Assembly (NCBI RefSeq): GCF_033568475.1
Contig: NC_133123.1
Location: forward strand, 23,422,622-23,486,621
DNA length: 64,000 nucleotides
DNA from: Henckelia pumila
Lineage: Eukaryota > Streptophyta > Magnoliopsida > Lamiales > Gesneriaceae
Reading direction: 5' to 3'
Part shown: one piece after another, positions 1 to 12,232 of the stretch
Layout: the number at the start of each line of letters is the position of its first letter
Position numbering within the stretch: the stretch's first letter is position 1
Program-made: the position numbers and the translations under genes
Notes under the pieces: model-generated
What the model was told of the DNA's origin: nothing
What the model saw: only the letters and a program-made list of their open reading frames with translations
Database searches by the model: none

Positions 1-905
1 TGCATGCCTTGGTTGAATATAATCATTATTAATAACAGGTACACCAGTTCTTTCAAACTAATTTTTCAAGCACAATTGTCTTTATATTTTTTAAATTCAA
101 TTATATCTTTATGATCTATATTTTAAAATTATCATGTTTAATAAATATATATTTCAACTGTATAATCATGTAACCCGTGCAAAAGTGTATTATTATAAAT
201 TAAAGTAATATATATATATATATATAGATACATATTTCAAAATTTAAAACACGTGTGATTGAGTTTGCAAAGTAGTTATAAGATTCACTGATCTTATTTC
301 ATAATCTTATTAATATTATCTATGAAAATCATAATGTATACGTGTAGTGGCTCTATGAATATGTCATGTGCATACACATATATTAAAACTAGTGACTCTT
401 GACATGTGTTCCGTGTTTATATAATTTTTTTAAGAATATATAATTCGATTCATATTCAAATAAAGGAAAACGTCATTATATTAAAAAGTAGGTCATGATC
501 CTACAAAATATTTCAACGGGTCATATTGTAATTTTGAAAAAATTATACAGAATCGGATCCTGTTTCAAAATCAATTAATTATATACATAAATAATAAATT
601 TTCTGAACCTCATGAGATTCTTAATGGAAACTCAACGGATTCATGTTCAATTTACCGATTTTTAATATTTTTATATATAAAAACTCAAATACATTTTTAA
701 AGAATTATTTTATATTTAATATAGTTTTGTAATTTCAAAAATAATTTATAATGGTATATTTAATTAACATTGTACTTAGAACACATCTCTCTTTGAAATA
801 CTCGATTAATATCTATCGTCATTATTATTTTTAACCGTAAAAATGTTATTAATTTATTCTTATTATTAACAATACTGGTTTTTAATTATTTTGTATTAGT
901 AATGA

Positions 906-948
<43 letters not shown>

Positions 949-1310
949 TTTTTATTATTATTATTACTACTACAATTTTTTTATTAATATTATTAGTAGT
1001 TTTTTGATCAGGAATAATATTGTTATAAATTTTTTTAAAAAAAGAAAATAAAAAAGATGAAGTTTGGTCTTATTTTGATCGGAGTTCATCATATTTGTCG
1101 CTCAAAAAAATATCAAATTTAGAGAAAAAAAATACAAGTTAAATGACTAAAAAATTTTAAAAAAACTATCCAAGTTGCTTGATTAAAAATAAAAATCCAT
1201 TGTAACAAGATTGAATTAAAAAAATCATACAAGTTACATGAATAAAATTTAAAATTTACTATTCACAATATTAAAAATAGATAATGTACAAATTACATGA
1301 CAAAAATATG
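1..1310. repeat. Segmental duplication, copy 1 (cut by window start)
   Basis: This AT-rich, non-coding stretch matches 3514-4836 base for base over long runs, with small indels. Landmarks such as TCGGATCCTGTTTCAAAATC and the ATT microsatellite fall in the same order in both. Copy 2 also matches sequence upstream of 3514, so copy 1 continues beyond the window start. Diverged parts recur at about 44905-45120, 46765-47083 and 56293-56395. I see no gene in it. Confidence 0.85.
906..969. repeat. (ATT)n microsatellite
   Basis: An almost pure ATT/TTA trinucleotide run. The equivalent run in duplication copy 2 (4419-4489) has a different length, so it is likely to vary between individuals. Confidence 0.95.
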
Positions 1311-1825
1311 TGTGTTAGGATTGAAAAACAGTGTAGAGATGGTGAATACACTTTTAAAACTTTAAAAATAACTTGAATATGCTTGTTAAAACAGACAAAA
1401 TATTCGCTTGCTTAAAATCTTTGATCTGCTCGAAAGATCTGATTAGATTAGGCGAAAAAATCTTCCTCGCAAAATAGAGCTTAAAATTCGTTCGCTTAAA
1501 ATCTTTGTTCTGCTCAAAAGATCTGATTAGTGCTTCCCAAAACCCGCCCTTGCCTTTGGCCAGCTGGCGGGAAGAGCGCTGCCCTCCATCTCAGTAAAGA
1601 AGTACGTACCATTCGTCCGATTCCTTTATTTTTGGCATGATCCGTGCGTGGATCGACGAAAAAAGAATGTAAAGCAATATTATGAATTAAACTATAGAAT
1701 GATTGAATTGGTGGTCCGGGAGCTTATCGCTTGGACCCCATGCATACCCATGGGTTCCGGCGCTAGTTTAGCTACATTATTTTAAGGGTGAATTGGTGTT
1801 CAGTCTTTAAATTCAAAAACAAATT

Positions 1826-2303
1826 AAGAGAAAAAATTTGTTTGCACTCCCTGGGCCCACATTATTTTTCTTGAATAAAATTAAGTACAAAACATTGAAA
1901 ATATGATACAAATACAAGATATTTGAGCACTAATTGTTCAAGATCGAGTACAAAAAATACAATTTTGAGTATAAAATCTAAACATCTTTATTAATGTGAA
2001 CTTGCAACATGTGTTTCTCACTCAAAAATCATATATTTGTACCAGATCTAACACATTGGATACTCAAAAATCACATATGCGTACCATATTTTCAATGTTT
2101 TGTACCGATTTTTCATCCAAATAAGATAAATGTGTTATTAATATCAATATTTTTTAGTACTCGAAAATCATATATTTATACTAGATCTAACATATTTGAT
2201 ACTCAAATATCATGTATTTGTATCATATTTTTCATGTTTTGTACCAAATTTCATCCGAAACAAAACATGTGGGCCCAGGAAGTTTAAACAAATTTTTTTT
2301 CTG
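1826..2303. mobile_element. Foldback MITE with CTGGGCCCACA arms
   Basis: The two ends are inverted repeats. The left reads AATTTGTTTGCACTCCCTGGGCCCACA and the right, reversed, has the same order of AATTTGTTT, CCTGGGCCCACA, then GTACAAAACAT and ATACAAATACA blocks further in. The similarity may reach outward to about 1798 and 2350. The 92-codon ORF at 2009 lies wholly inside and is not a gene. The family is not identified, and I could not fix a target duplication. Confidence 0.65.
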
Positions 2304-2660
2304 ACAGGGACTGATTGTCAATTTAAGTTTAAATCTGGAACTGAATTATAAATTACCGTTATTTCAAATAGATAGCTCCAGTCCGTACAGGTTTCTCGGT
2401 TTCCGACCTATTTAATTAAATACGTGAGTGCAGTATACGTATATTGTATTTAGATATTTTACGAACTAATCGGTGCATAGATGTATAATTGGTTCTAATT
2501 AGTATTACAATTGCATGCATGGGTACTGGTGATCCCGAGAAGGCGTCAAAATCTTTTTCTTTAAAAAAAAAATTTATAAATCGATTTTGCGACAGTTATA
2601 TATGACAGAAAAATATAATCAATATATAGAATTTTGGTGCGAACATAAATAACAATAATA

Positions 2661-2857
2661 TATTATTATATAAAAGTTGAGCACGCTAGAATAACTATTT
2701 TGAAAACACCAAAATTATTTATTTTACAATTACCCTTTCCTATCAACTACCCACTAAATCTCTTCAACTTCTCCATGTTTTACTTTTTTTTATAAAATAT
2801 ATATACATATAAAAAACTTCTATTTTATATACGCAAAGCGTGTGTATTTTTTGCTAG
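2661..2857. mobile_element. 197-bp insertion with an 11-bp direct repeat
   Basis: TAACAATAATA occurs on both sides (2650-2660 and 2858-2868), while the related block at about 35280 has it once with no insert, so an empty site is present in this window. The insert starts TATTATATAAAAGTTGAG and ends in a small hairpin (ACGC-AAA-GCGT) followed by CTAG. That 3' end resembles a Helitron, but Helitrons do not make an 11-bp target duplication and there is no terminal inverted repeat. The class is unresolved. Confidence 0.6.
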
Positions 2858-3513
2858 TAACAATAATAATTAATTGCTTAAAAGCTAGAAGTTTTTGAGA
2901 AAGCTAGAATGATTTTAGTAGTTATTATGTTGATGCATTCGTATGTGTATATATAATGTAAATTTGAGTTAAGAGTCATCCTTTGAGTTATTTACACTTA
3001 AAAATTGTTAATCACTCTCCATTTTAAGTATATTTTTATTATTTTGTTTGATAAAAGTGCCCTTACATATGACTTTCTTTATATACATATAATATTGGTT
3101 GATTGACATTCCAAACTTAAATTTTCTCATATTAACTATTATAATTTTATTTTATTATTCAAAATTTATAATATTACGTTTAATTAAATAAAATAATAAT
3201 AAATCTACAATTTAAGTTTAATTTATTAATATATTTTTATTTAGATCTCGATTTTATTGAAAATATATAAAGTTTTCATTAAATAAAATCAGACATAAAA
3301 TATTAAATAAATTTACATGTATTATTAAATTTAGTTATCTAATTATCTTTTGATTTTTAATTTAAAAATACATATTATTTTATTTTTAGTAGAACATATA
3401 TCAAGGTTAGATACAACATCCATGCACATAGCTTTGAGTTAATTTCAGGAACAACAACTTTGATTTCAATCTTATATACTATCATGAAAAGTGCAACCTA
3501 TCTATTTTCTTAC

Positions 3514-4418
3514 ATGCATGCCTAATTGGTTGATCATATAATCATTCATTATTAATAACAGCTACACCGTTCTTTCTTTTGAATTAATTTTTCAAGCACA
3601 ATTTTATTTATATTTTTTAAATTCAATTATATCTTATGATCTATATTTTAAAATTATCATGCTTAATAAATATTTCAACTATATAATCATGTAACACGTG
3701 CAAAATTAAGTGCATTATTAATATATTATAAAGTAAAATGTACATATTTATCTTTCAAAATTTAAACACGGTGATTGGGGTTGCAAAGTTATAAGATTCA
3801 CTGATCTTAATTTATAATCTTATTACCTATGAAAATCATAATGTATACTTGTAGCTAGTGGCTCTATGAATATGTGTCATGTGCATACACATATATTAAA
3901 ACTAGTGACCCTTGACATGCATTGCGTATTTATATAATTTTTTATTATTAATTTGATTTATATTCAAATAAAGGGTAACGTCATTAATATATTAAAAATT
4001 ATGTCATCATCCTACAAAATATTTCAAAGGGTCATATTGTAATTGTGAAAAAAGAATACAGATTCGGATCCTGTTTCAAAATCAATTAATTATATACATA
4101 AATAATAAATTTTCTGAACCTGAGATTCTGAAATGGAAACTCAACGGATTCATGTTCAATTTACCGGATTTTTAATATTTTTTTAATATAAAAACTCCAA
4201 TACATTTTTAAAAGAATTATTTTATATTTAATATAATTTTGTAATTTCAAAAATAATTTATAATGGTATATTTAATTAACATTGTACTTATAACAACATA
4301 TCTCTTTAAAATACTCGATTAATATCTATCGTCATTATTATTTTTAACCGTAAAAATGCTATTAACTTATTCTTATTATTAACAATACTGGATTTTAATT
4401 ATTTCGTATTAGTAATGA

Positions 4419-4491
<73 letters not shown>

Positions 4492-4836
4492 ACTACAATT
4501 TTGCTATTTATATTATAAGTAGTTTTTTGATCAGGAATAATATTGTTATCAATTTTTTTTAAAGAAAATAAAAAAGATGAAGTTTGGTCTTATTTTGATC
4601 GGAGTTCATCATATTTGTCGCTCAAAAAAAGATCAAATTTAGAAAGAAAAAAAAAATACAAGTTAAATGACTAAAAATTTAAAAAAAAATATCCGAGTTG
4701 CTTGATTAAAAATAAAAATCCATCGTATAACAAGACTGAGTTAAAAAAAACATACAAGTTACAAGAATAAAATTTAAAATTTACTATTCACAAGATTAAA
4801 AATAGATAATGTGCAAATTACATGACAAAAAATGTG
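3514..4836. repeat. Segmental duplication, copy 2
   Basis: Near-identical to positions 1-1310, including an ATT microsatellite (4419-4489). It starts TGCATGCC just after a TATTTTCTTACA sequence that is also found in the partial third copy near 44940. It ends around AATTACATGACAAAAA. Non-coding. The spacing between copies is about 3.5 kb. Confidence 0.85.
4419..4489. repeat. (ATT)n microsatellite
   Basis: A pure ATT run of about 70 bp, inside duplication copy 2. Confidence 0.95.
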
Positions 4837-6520
4837 ATTGTTTTGGTGTGTTTTGATCCATCGATAACTACTTTAAAGATCGTCTCTATTCATATACATA
4901 AACATATGGATATCAAGCAATACTATGGGCATCTGGATGAACATCATTGTATCACAAATGCACAAAAAGACCAGGCTATATTTTATAAATTTTGAACCCT
5001 GTGATCGATAAATAGCATTCTATCAAAAATGAAAAAAAAAAAACATGGCATAATTGCATACTCTAACTCTGTGAAATCATGAGATTGTTGAAAAACTCCT
5101 ATAACTATAAACCCCTTGATTTTTCAAATTTTGAGCACACATACCCCTGAAAACATGTACGGACAAGGGGTTGTGTGCTCAAATTTTGAAAACATGGGGA
5201 CGTATGTGTTCAAGATTCAATTTTAGTAGACGAAACTTGAGGTATACTGATTGGAGGTAGACTGAAATCATGATAAACTGAATTTGAAGTAAACTAAAGT
5301 TGAGGTCAACTGAACCAAGGTCAACTGATTTGACCAAGTGACCAAGATTAGTCTAGTAAGCTAGACTGATATCCATCAGCTTCAAACTCGTAACTGACGA
5401 CATTAAAGCAGAATGATGGCAATTAAGGGTTTTTATTTTTTGGCAATTTTAGTCTTTTTTTGATGTGGCGCTGATGTGCATGACACCAATTCAGTACTGA
5501 TGTGGAGCTGACGTATATAGTGCCATGTGAGCATTTTTGAATAAAAAGGACTGAAATTGCCAAAAGTCAAAACATGCAGGACTAAAACTGAAATATGAAA
5601 ACATAGAGTACTGAAATCGCAAAGTGACAAATATAAAGGACCAAAATTACAGTTTTCCCCTGCATGAAATATTGAGCAAACCACACGAAATTAGAATGAA
5701 AGAAATCAGTTGAGCAACAATCGAGGGTTCAGTTGGACAAAGGCTGATCAGTTTGCAAGACCAACCGAATTCATTTTATCAACCTACGTTAAGTGGACTT
5801 TCGGTTTTTAAGCAAATTCCATGAATAATATTCTATTTCAGCAAGTTTAAATGTATGATAATTGTCTGAACTTCTAAAATATCTGATTTTTTACTGCACT
5901 GATACTTGTGAATTAGTGGTAGAAATATATATTCTAAACTCCTATTTCTGTTTCTGTTTTGTTCTGACTCCTCACACTTTAGAGGATAAACATATGAGGG
6001 GATAGTACTACTAAGACACAAAATTCAATAAGTTAAATCTGTGCATGTCATGAATTATGTTTTCTGGAAACATAACAATGTTCAATTCAGTTATGTATAA
6101 ATGCATAAGTCTGGAAATGTTTTTTATGCAGGATATTCCCCCATTTACTTAGTGACACCATATCACTCACCCACCCGAATCACTCATCTCAAATAAAAAA
6201 CGAGAATGAGCTCGAGGATGATAACCAAATTCAGTTTTGTGGTTAGTGAAGAAGACCAACAAACTATTGATGCTTAGTTTCTATCTAGTTTATGTTTCGA
6301 TCAATTATAATTAGCTGCTGTGTATGTATTCTGTTGTATTTCAGTTAAGTAATTTAAAGAAAATCTTATATTCTAGTTTATGAAAACCTTCCAATTTCAC
6401 TTTATGAATCAAAGACTGGTATTTTCTAGAAATTTGTATCTCGAGGCTTGTTATTAGATGTGAAAACGTTAAATAACGTCAATGTCAACTAGGCCCATTT
6501 TTTATGGCATAAAATTGAAG
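4837..6520. other. Degenerate LTR-like region upstream of a primer site
   Basis: No gene is visible. The stretch contains many AACTGA/TCAGTT words (5230-5400, 5700-5800) like those in the hairpin arrays downstream, and is interrupted by a MITE at 5426-5659. It ends next to a good tRNA-Met primer-binding site, so it may be the remains of a 5' LTR plus leader. I could not define LTR ends or find a partner LTR. Confidence 0.35.
5426..5659. mobile_element. Short TIR MITE (copy 1 of 3)
   Basis: Shares its body with 35988-36291 and 57028-57296, including the words GGCAATTTTAGTC, GCTGATGTGGAGCTGACGT and AAAACATGCAGGACTAAAAC. In the best copy (57028) the ends form a long inverted repeat. The left end of this copy is eroded. 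Confidence 0.75.
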
Positions 6521-6533
6521 TGGTATCAGAGCC
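6521..6533 (+). other. tRNA-Met type primer-binding site, TGGTATCAGAGCC
   Basis: Exact match to the initiator-tRNA-Met primer site used by many plant LTR retrotransposons. It sits downstream of the degenerate region 4837-6520 and upstream of the first hairpin array. No gag, pol or second LTR follows before the F-box fragment. Confidence 0.6.
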
Positions 6534-6659
6534 AGGTTTCATAAACTTGGATGGAACAAACTTTTGAACTCAGTAGAAGAACTAAGAGTAAACTGAGTAT
6601 GTGAATCCAGGAGAAAACTTAAACCAGTTGGTTTAGAATACTGAGATAGTTGCATGAAT

Positions 6660-6830
6660 TTCGGTAGAAAAAAATTAGGTAAACTGATGGCAAAATATCA
6701 GTTTAGGTGAGGTAAAACTGATGTCATAAGATCAGTTTGGGTGAGGTAAACTGATGTCATAATATCAATTTACGAGTGGTAAAATGATGACGCAAGATCA
6801 GTTTGGAAGATTACTCAGAGGTCTTATTGG
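6660..6830. repeat. Array of small AAACTGAT...ATCAGTTT hairpins (short copy)
   Basis: Successive units of about 30-35 bp, each with an AAACTGAT-like word, an 8-base spacer and an ATCAGTTT-like word, so every unit can fold on itself. Longer versions lie at 11545-11890 and 26412-26810. In all three the array lies just downstream, in the minus-strand sense, of an F-box-like fragment. Confidence 0.75.
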
Positions 6831-7201
6831 AAGATCACTCAGAACCTGCAGTCTTATTTAACTTATTCTTAGTCTAGATTCTGATTGGGGAATCCTTTCA
6901 GACTTTGGGGGAAGCGAATTTCATCAATTTTCAATTCTTGTTCTTGATGCATGTTGAAAATTTTCTCTTGAGCAGGTGAAGGAATGCATTTTTGCACATA
7001 AAACATAATAAATCCCAGGGACTCATATTTCCACATGAGGAAGGGTGACATACAATCTGAGTCCCCATTGACACGAGAAAACAGAATGGTTATCGATTCA
7101 ACCATAGTGAATCTCTGAAGAAATCTCAGTTTGCTGTCTGGCCAAACAGGGAGAGAGGGGACAACAAGAAAAATTGATGGGATTTGGGTAGATGGGAGTT
7201 G

Positions 7202-9063
7202 TGTTGGAAAACTGGCGTTCAGATCAATCACGATTGATACCCGGTGCAGCGGAAGTTTAAAAATTTTATTATGGAACAATTCCATAGTGTGGGTATCAAC
7301 CGTTTAACGATTAAATTATAAGTGTGTGTAAAATTAAATAACAATTATTAAATTTTACCTTCAATCTCGAAGCGAGATTATTGGACTCCAACAGATTTCT
7401 CTGCTCTTGTTGTCTCTCCCAGGAACTGATGAACTCCTTCAATCAGGTCCACGAATGGAGGTTTAATCCCTCTGATAGATTGCACTAGAAAATCTATCAG
7501 AAGTTTTCTGCGAAGAGAGTAAACGAATTTGATTCGCTATTCCAGACTGCAATTCAAAATCACAGACCGGAATTTCTCAGACAGAGAGAGGGAGGGTGTT
7601 CGGCCGAAATATTTGAGAGAGAGGCTAGGGTTTCGAAATTTTTCTCTCAAAATTATGACCTGTTGTGTGTAATTTCTGTACTGCAATAACTTATTTATAA
7701 TGCAGGCCACTAACACCTTAGGGCCCATTAGTCATAAGTTGAGGCCCGACAAGCAAAGCCCGCATGTTCAGAAATTAATATAAAATTCATCGTGACTCCG
7801 ATTGATAAACCGATTTTACCAATGTGCACAGAAACCATTTCTGCACATTTTAAAGTCAAGATAAATTTTCCTGAATCCGAATTCAGTGGTTTCCAAAAAT
7901 GTACATCCCTATGTCATTTTAGGAAATCCTACTCCCTTACTCTTATTTAAGAAGTCCAACTTCTTTATTCATTAAATTTAACTCTTTAAATTTAACTATC
8001 TCAACGGGGATTAAAACTCCATTACACTGTGTGACCCTCAATGGTTCAGGGATACAGCTAGCCGTGGGCTCACAACTCCTTGTGACTCGGAACAACGATT
8101 TCCGACTTGCCCAACGAATCATGGTAAAGCGCCTAGCAACATCGCCCCATGATTCCCTAGGTATCACTGATAGTGCCTACAAGAACCAGTAGATTTTGGT
8201 TAGCGTACAGTACGGTCCCTTCATCCATATATCCCGATCGAATCAACAACCATTGGTATATCGAGAGTCGCTCAAGATTCGATAACTATGCAATACATCT
8301 TGAAGATCAAATTAGTGACATCGCATGTGCTACTAAGAAACCATTTCTTAAATCACATCAAGTACTCTGGCCAGAGATTCGTCACACTAATATCTCCTCA
8401 GATCGCATAGGATATCCACACTCGCAAGTATGTGGTGAATCCTTGACAACAATGCATCGACTCCTATATGTGTTGTAACTGTACCCAATCCCGACACCTG
8501 ATGACCCCCATAGAGTCGGTAAACGAGTCAAAGCACAGTACTAGCATATAGAGTCTCCATGATGTTTCAAGTAGTAAGGACTAATGGTGTACAACCAAAA
8601 CCGCGGACTTTATCCACTCGATAAGTGATAACCACTTGGAAAGTCCGGATAGGGTAGTTCGATTATTCATCCTATGAATATCCATTTGCATGCTTCGAAC
8701 ATCTCCATGTTCCCTACCAATGAAACGTGGTACTCCGCATCGCAAATGCTAGTCTCAAACTCGAGCGATCCTTATCCTTATTATCGGACGGCTCAATCGA
8801 CTAGGAACAGTTTAGAATATACAGTGACTATAAGATGTATTTCATGATAGACATCCCCATGTTCTACCACATCTTACATACACTATAGTATATTCAAGGT
8901 CTTTATCAAAACAACAATAGTATATCATAATATAACAATATGAAGAAAGATAAAGTCATTGCCATTAATAAAAGTGTAAATTACATTAAACAAAAGATCG
9001 TTTGTACAAAGAGTCATCAAAGCCCATAGCCACAAGTTGGCTCACTGGGCACCCACTCTTTCA
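7202..9063 (-). mobile_element. Solo LTR of an LTR retrotransposon (1,862 bp)
   Basis: The insert starts TGTTGG and ends TTTCA, giving TG...CA ends. It is flanked on both sides by AGTTG (7197-7201 and 9064-9068). The uninterrupted F-box copies at 12.5, 14.7 and 27.4 kb show the empty site with a single AGTTG. No gag, pol or internal region is present, so this is a solo LTR left by LTR-LTR recombination. A TATAAATA box on the minus strand (7692-7699), followed by a long untranslated stretch, indicates minus-strand orientation. ORFs inside it (7537, 7943, 8173) are not genes. The family is not identified. Confidence 0.88.
7692..7699 (-). promoter_or_regulatory. TATA box of the solo LTR
   Basis: TATAAATA on the minus strand, inside CATTATAAATAAG. 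If active, transcription would run leftward into the broken F-box fragment. Confidence 0.5.
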
Positions 9064-9509
9064 AGTTGGACTGAAATGGGACTGTTCACTCCAAATACAA
9101 GATCTGCAAAATGATGGCAGGACAAAAAGGAACTAAACAGGGGTTCCATATCACCGAATTTATTCAGAATGCTCAGGATAGTGTCATCAGAGAGACCGTC
9201 AAAATACCGTCTCATCCTTTGATTTTCAGGTTGTTCGGTCATTGTTAATTGTTTCTTAAGACACATGCATATGTAGGTAACAATGAAGGAGAAGAGTAAA
9301 TGCATGCAAGCTGGTGTGTATAATTTGAAGTGAGACTATATACATATGGTTCGTTCTACCTTTCGTCTGAAAGGGTAATGTCAGTAGTACCTATATCATC
9401 AGTTGGTGTTTATCTGCAAAAAAAACAAATTAAGAACTGTCATCAGTTTATTTATTTACTTAATCGAAATAACAATTACTTTTCATTAACATTGACACAT
9501 TTAAACATG

Positions 9510-11110
9510 ACAATCAAACAAAAAAATTCTATATAATATCAATACAACGTGTATTGGTGCAGTTTTATAATAAATGAAAGAATACTCGTGGACAATGTTG
9601 CAGAATCTTCATGATTTCACAATAACTGGTGCTTACAACATCATATTCGTTGGCTACTATATATTTATTTGATTGAGGTGAAGAAGAATCAGAGAGAAGC
9701 CCAACAGGGGAGGTTTATTCTGTAATCTGTGTGACTTAATCAACAATTTTGATTCCAAGTTTCAAATTTTCAACATGGTCACACAAAGATATTACACTAA
9801 ACCTTATTGATCTGTAAAACTTTCTTTTAACAAAATCTTCAGGCTCAAGTTTAGGACCTCATCACAACAACAGAATGAAGTCACCATCTTTGAAGTTGAA
9901 AAATAAACAGTTGATATATAACAAGAACTAGATGAAATGCCAATTAAACAAAAAAATCTATATAATATCAATACTCGTAGACAATGTTGCAGAATGTTCC
10001 ATGATTTCACAATAACTGGTGCCAACATTATATTTATCGGCTACTATATATGTATTTGATTGAGGTGAAGAAGGATCAAAGAGCATCCCAACAAGTGAGG
10101 TTTATTCTGTAATCTGTGTGACTTAATCAACAATTTTGATTTCAAGTTTCAAATTTTCAGCATGGCCATGCAAAGCTATTACAATAAACCTTATTGATCT
10201 ATAAAACTTTCTTTTAACAAAATCTTCATGCTCAAGTTTAAGACCTCATCGCAGCAAAGGAATAAAGTCACCATCTATGAATTAAGTTGAACAATAAACA
10301 GTTGATATATAACAAGAACCAGATGAAATGCCAATTAAACAAAAAATCTAAATAATATCAATACTCGTGGACAATGTTGCAGAATGTTTCATGATTTCAC
10401 AATAACTGGTGCATACAACATCATATTTATCGGCTACTATATATTTATTTTATTAAGGTGAAGAAGGATCAGAGAGCAGCCCAACAGAGGAGGTTTATTC
10501 TGTTATCTGTGTGGCTTAATCGACAATTTTGATTCCAAGTTTCAAATTTTCAACATGGCCACGCAAAGCTATTATACTAAACCTTATTGATCTGTAAAAC
10601 TTTATTTTAACAAAATCTTCTGTCTCAAGCTTAAGAACTCATCACAGCAAAGAAATAAAGTCACCATCTTTGAATTAAGTTGAATAATAAACAGTTGATA
10701 AATAACAAGAACCAGATGAAATGCCAATTAAACAAAAAAATCTATATAATATCAATAATCGTGGAGAATGTTGCAAAATGTTCCATGATTTCTCAATAAC
10801 TGGTGCATAAAACATCATATTTATCGGTTACTGTAAATTTATTTGATTGAGATGAAGATGGATCAGAGAGCAGCTCAACAGGGGAGATTTATTCTATAAT
10901 TTGTGTAGCTTAATCAACAATTTTGATTCCAAGTTTCAAATTTTCAACATGACCATGCAAAGCTATTATACTAAACCTTATTGATCTGTAAAACTTTCTT
11001 TTAACAAAATCTTCACGCTCAAGTTTAAGACCGCATCACAGCAAAGTAATAAAGTCACCATCTTTGAATTAAGTTGAACAATAAACCGTTGATATATAAC
11101 AAGAACCAGA
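9510..11110. repeat. Four tandem copies of a ~390-bp repeat
   Basis: The landmark ACAATGTTGCAGAATG (or its variant) starts at 9592, 9981, 10371 and 10765, giving periods of 389, 390 and 394 bp. Each copy also holds CCAAGTTTCAAATTTTCA and AACAAAATCTTC in the same order. The copies differ by scattered substitutions. No coding sequence runs through the unit. Truncated copies reappear at the tandem-unit junctions (14041-14098, 16071-16158 and 25742-25990). Confidence 0.9.
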
Positions 11111-11325
11111 TGACATGCCAAAAACTTAGCTTACCACAATGGTTTCGAGAAATAAATATGTGCGTGCGCTTGTGTATATATCACCTTAAAAAATTTACAA
11201 ACAAGAACAAAATCACATCAAATGCAAAAGAATTCGCGCAAGAAATACACAGCAAGACTAAAAAAATAAAAATTTTGGTAGAAAATTGAAAAAAACTTAA
11301 AAAAATATAACTTGGAAATGACGAC

Positions 11326-11490
11326 GAAAATGGGGCGGGTCGGGGATGGAGATGCCTCCCCCCATCCCCGTCCCCGAATAAAAAACTCGTCCCCATACCG
11401 GCCTCATTCCCAGTTATTTTTTATCGGGGATTCCCATCTCCACACGTGCGGAGACTTAAATCTCATCTCCGTCTCCATACCTGAATATAT
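11326..11490. repeat. GC-rich GGGGATGG/CCATCCCC sequence (copies in units A and C)
   Basis: A sharp GC-rich island with complementary words (CGGGTCGGGGATGG and CCATCCCCGTCCCCG) and further CCCCATACC/GGGGATTCCC blocks. The same island lies at 26174-26335. Related GC-rich sequence follows each ATT microsatellite (12794-12950, 14965-15125, 27657-27815). It looks like the ends of a non-autonomous DNA transposon, but the boundaries are unclear. Confidence 0.5.
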
Positions 11491-11544
11491 ATAAATATAT
11501 ATTTTAGGGTTTAGAAAACTGAGATAGTTGCATAAATTTTTGTT

Positions 11545-11890
11545 GGAAAAAAATTAGGCAAACTGATGGCAAAAGATCAGTTTAGGTGAGGTAAAACTGA
11601 TGTCATAATATCAATTTACGAGTGGTAAAATGATGATGCAAGATCAGTTTACGAGAGGTAAACTGATGGCATATGATCAGTTTATGAGAGGTAAACTTAT
11701 GACACAAATTCAGTTTGGTACGAGGTAAACTGAAGGTATCCGATCAGTTTAGTATCAGGTAAACTAATGGCGTAAGAGGAGTTTGGTGTTTGCTGATAGT
11801 GAATAACTAGACTGATGGTACATGATCAGTTTAGTACCAAGTAAACTGATTGCAGGTAGGCAAATGATATAAGATCATTCTGGTATGTCA
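11545..11890. repeat. Array of small AAACTGAT...ATCAGTTT hairpins (unit A)
   Basis: About ten degenerate units of 30-36 bp. Typical units read AAACTGAT, GGCATATG, ATCAGTTT, then an ATGAGAGGT-like linker. Spacer and linker vary while the complementary arms are mostly kept. It lies on the C-terminal side of the F-box fragment. Confidence 0.8.
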
Positions 11891-12232
11891 GTTTAGTATA
11901 TATATCAGTTTGGAAGATCAGTTTTGCAACTATGAAAGTGGAGGTGTTTGTAGCTCAAACTTCAAATGACCATAACTTTTGATCCAGGAGGAATTTTTCT
12001 ATTGTAATATATCTACGGAAATGCCTTTTTGATACGCATCAACCTCTACTATTTTATTGTATTATCGACAAAAACAAACCTCCTCTTCATCCAGAACAAG
12101 CTTCCTCTGTTTCACAACATCTGCTGCCAAAAAGTCTTTTCAAATTTGGAAGATTACTCAGAGGTCTTATTGGAAGATCACTCAAAACCTGTATTATGTA
12201 ACTTATTCTTAGTCTAGAGTCTGATAGGGGAA

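Larger units (their letters stand above)
1531..3000. repeat. Duplicated intergenic block, matching 34766-35960
   Basis: The pieces 1540-1720, 2407-2660 and 2869-2960 match 34775-34925, 34930-35290 and 35890-35950 in the same order. Shared landmarks include CATTCGTCCGATTCCT-like sequence and TGTATAATTGGTTCTAATTA. Each copy has its own insertions: this one holds the MITE at 1826-2303 and the 197-bp insertion at 2661-2857, while the distal copy holds the MITE at 35536-35883. No coding sequence is seen. Confidence 0.75.
6869..9242 (-). pseudogene. F-box-like gene fragment, copy 0, split by a solo LTR
   Basis: Read on the minus strand, 9242-9064 encodes a start followed by an F-box-like segment (FDGLSDDTILSILNKFGD ... 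SCHHFADLV). After the solo LTR (7202-9063), 7201-6869 continues the same protein (LPSTQIPSIFLVVPS ... ending QNLD). The joined product would be only about 170 residues, much shorter than typical plant F-box proteins, and no LRR or kelch domain is visible. F-box proteins are substrate adaptors of SCF ubiquitin ligases; here only the N-terminal motif is recognisable. Unlike the three downstream copies it has no ATT microsatellite beyond its start, so it may be closest to the parent. Disrupted, so almost certainly non-functional. Confidence 0.7.

Noticed and set aside
1..4836. The 1-1310 / 3514-4836 pair as LTRs of one element
   Set aside because: Homology of copy 2 extends upstream of the apparent border, no primer site or polypurine tract is found, and fragments recur elsewhere as plain duplication.
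8173..8478. 101-codon ORF at 8173
   Set aside because: Lies inside the solo LTR, with no recognisable domain.
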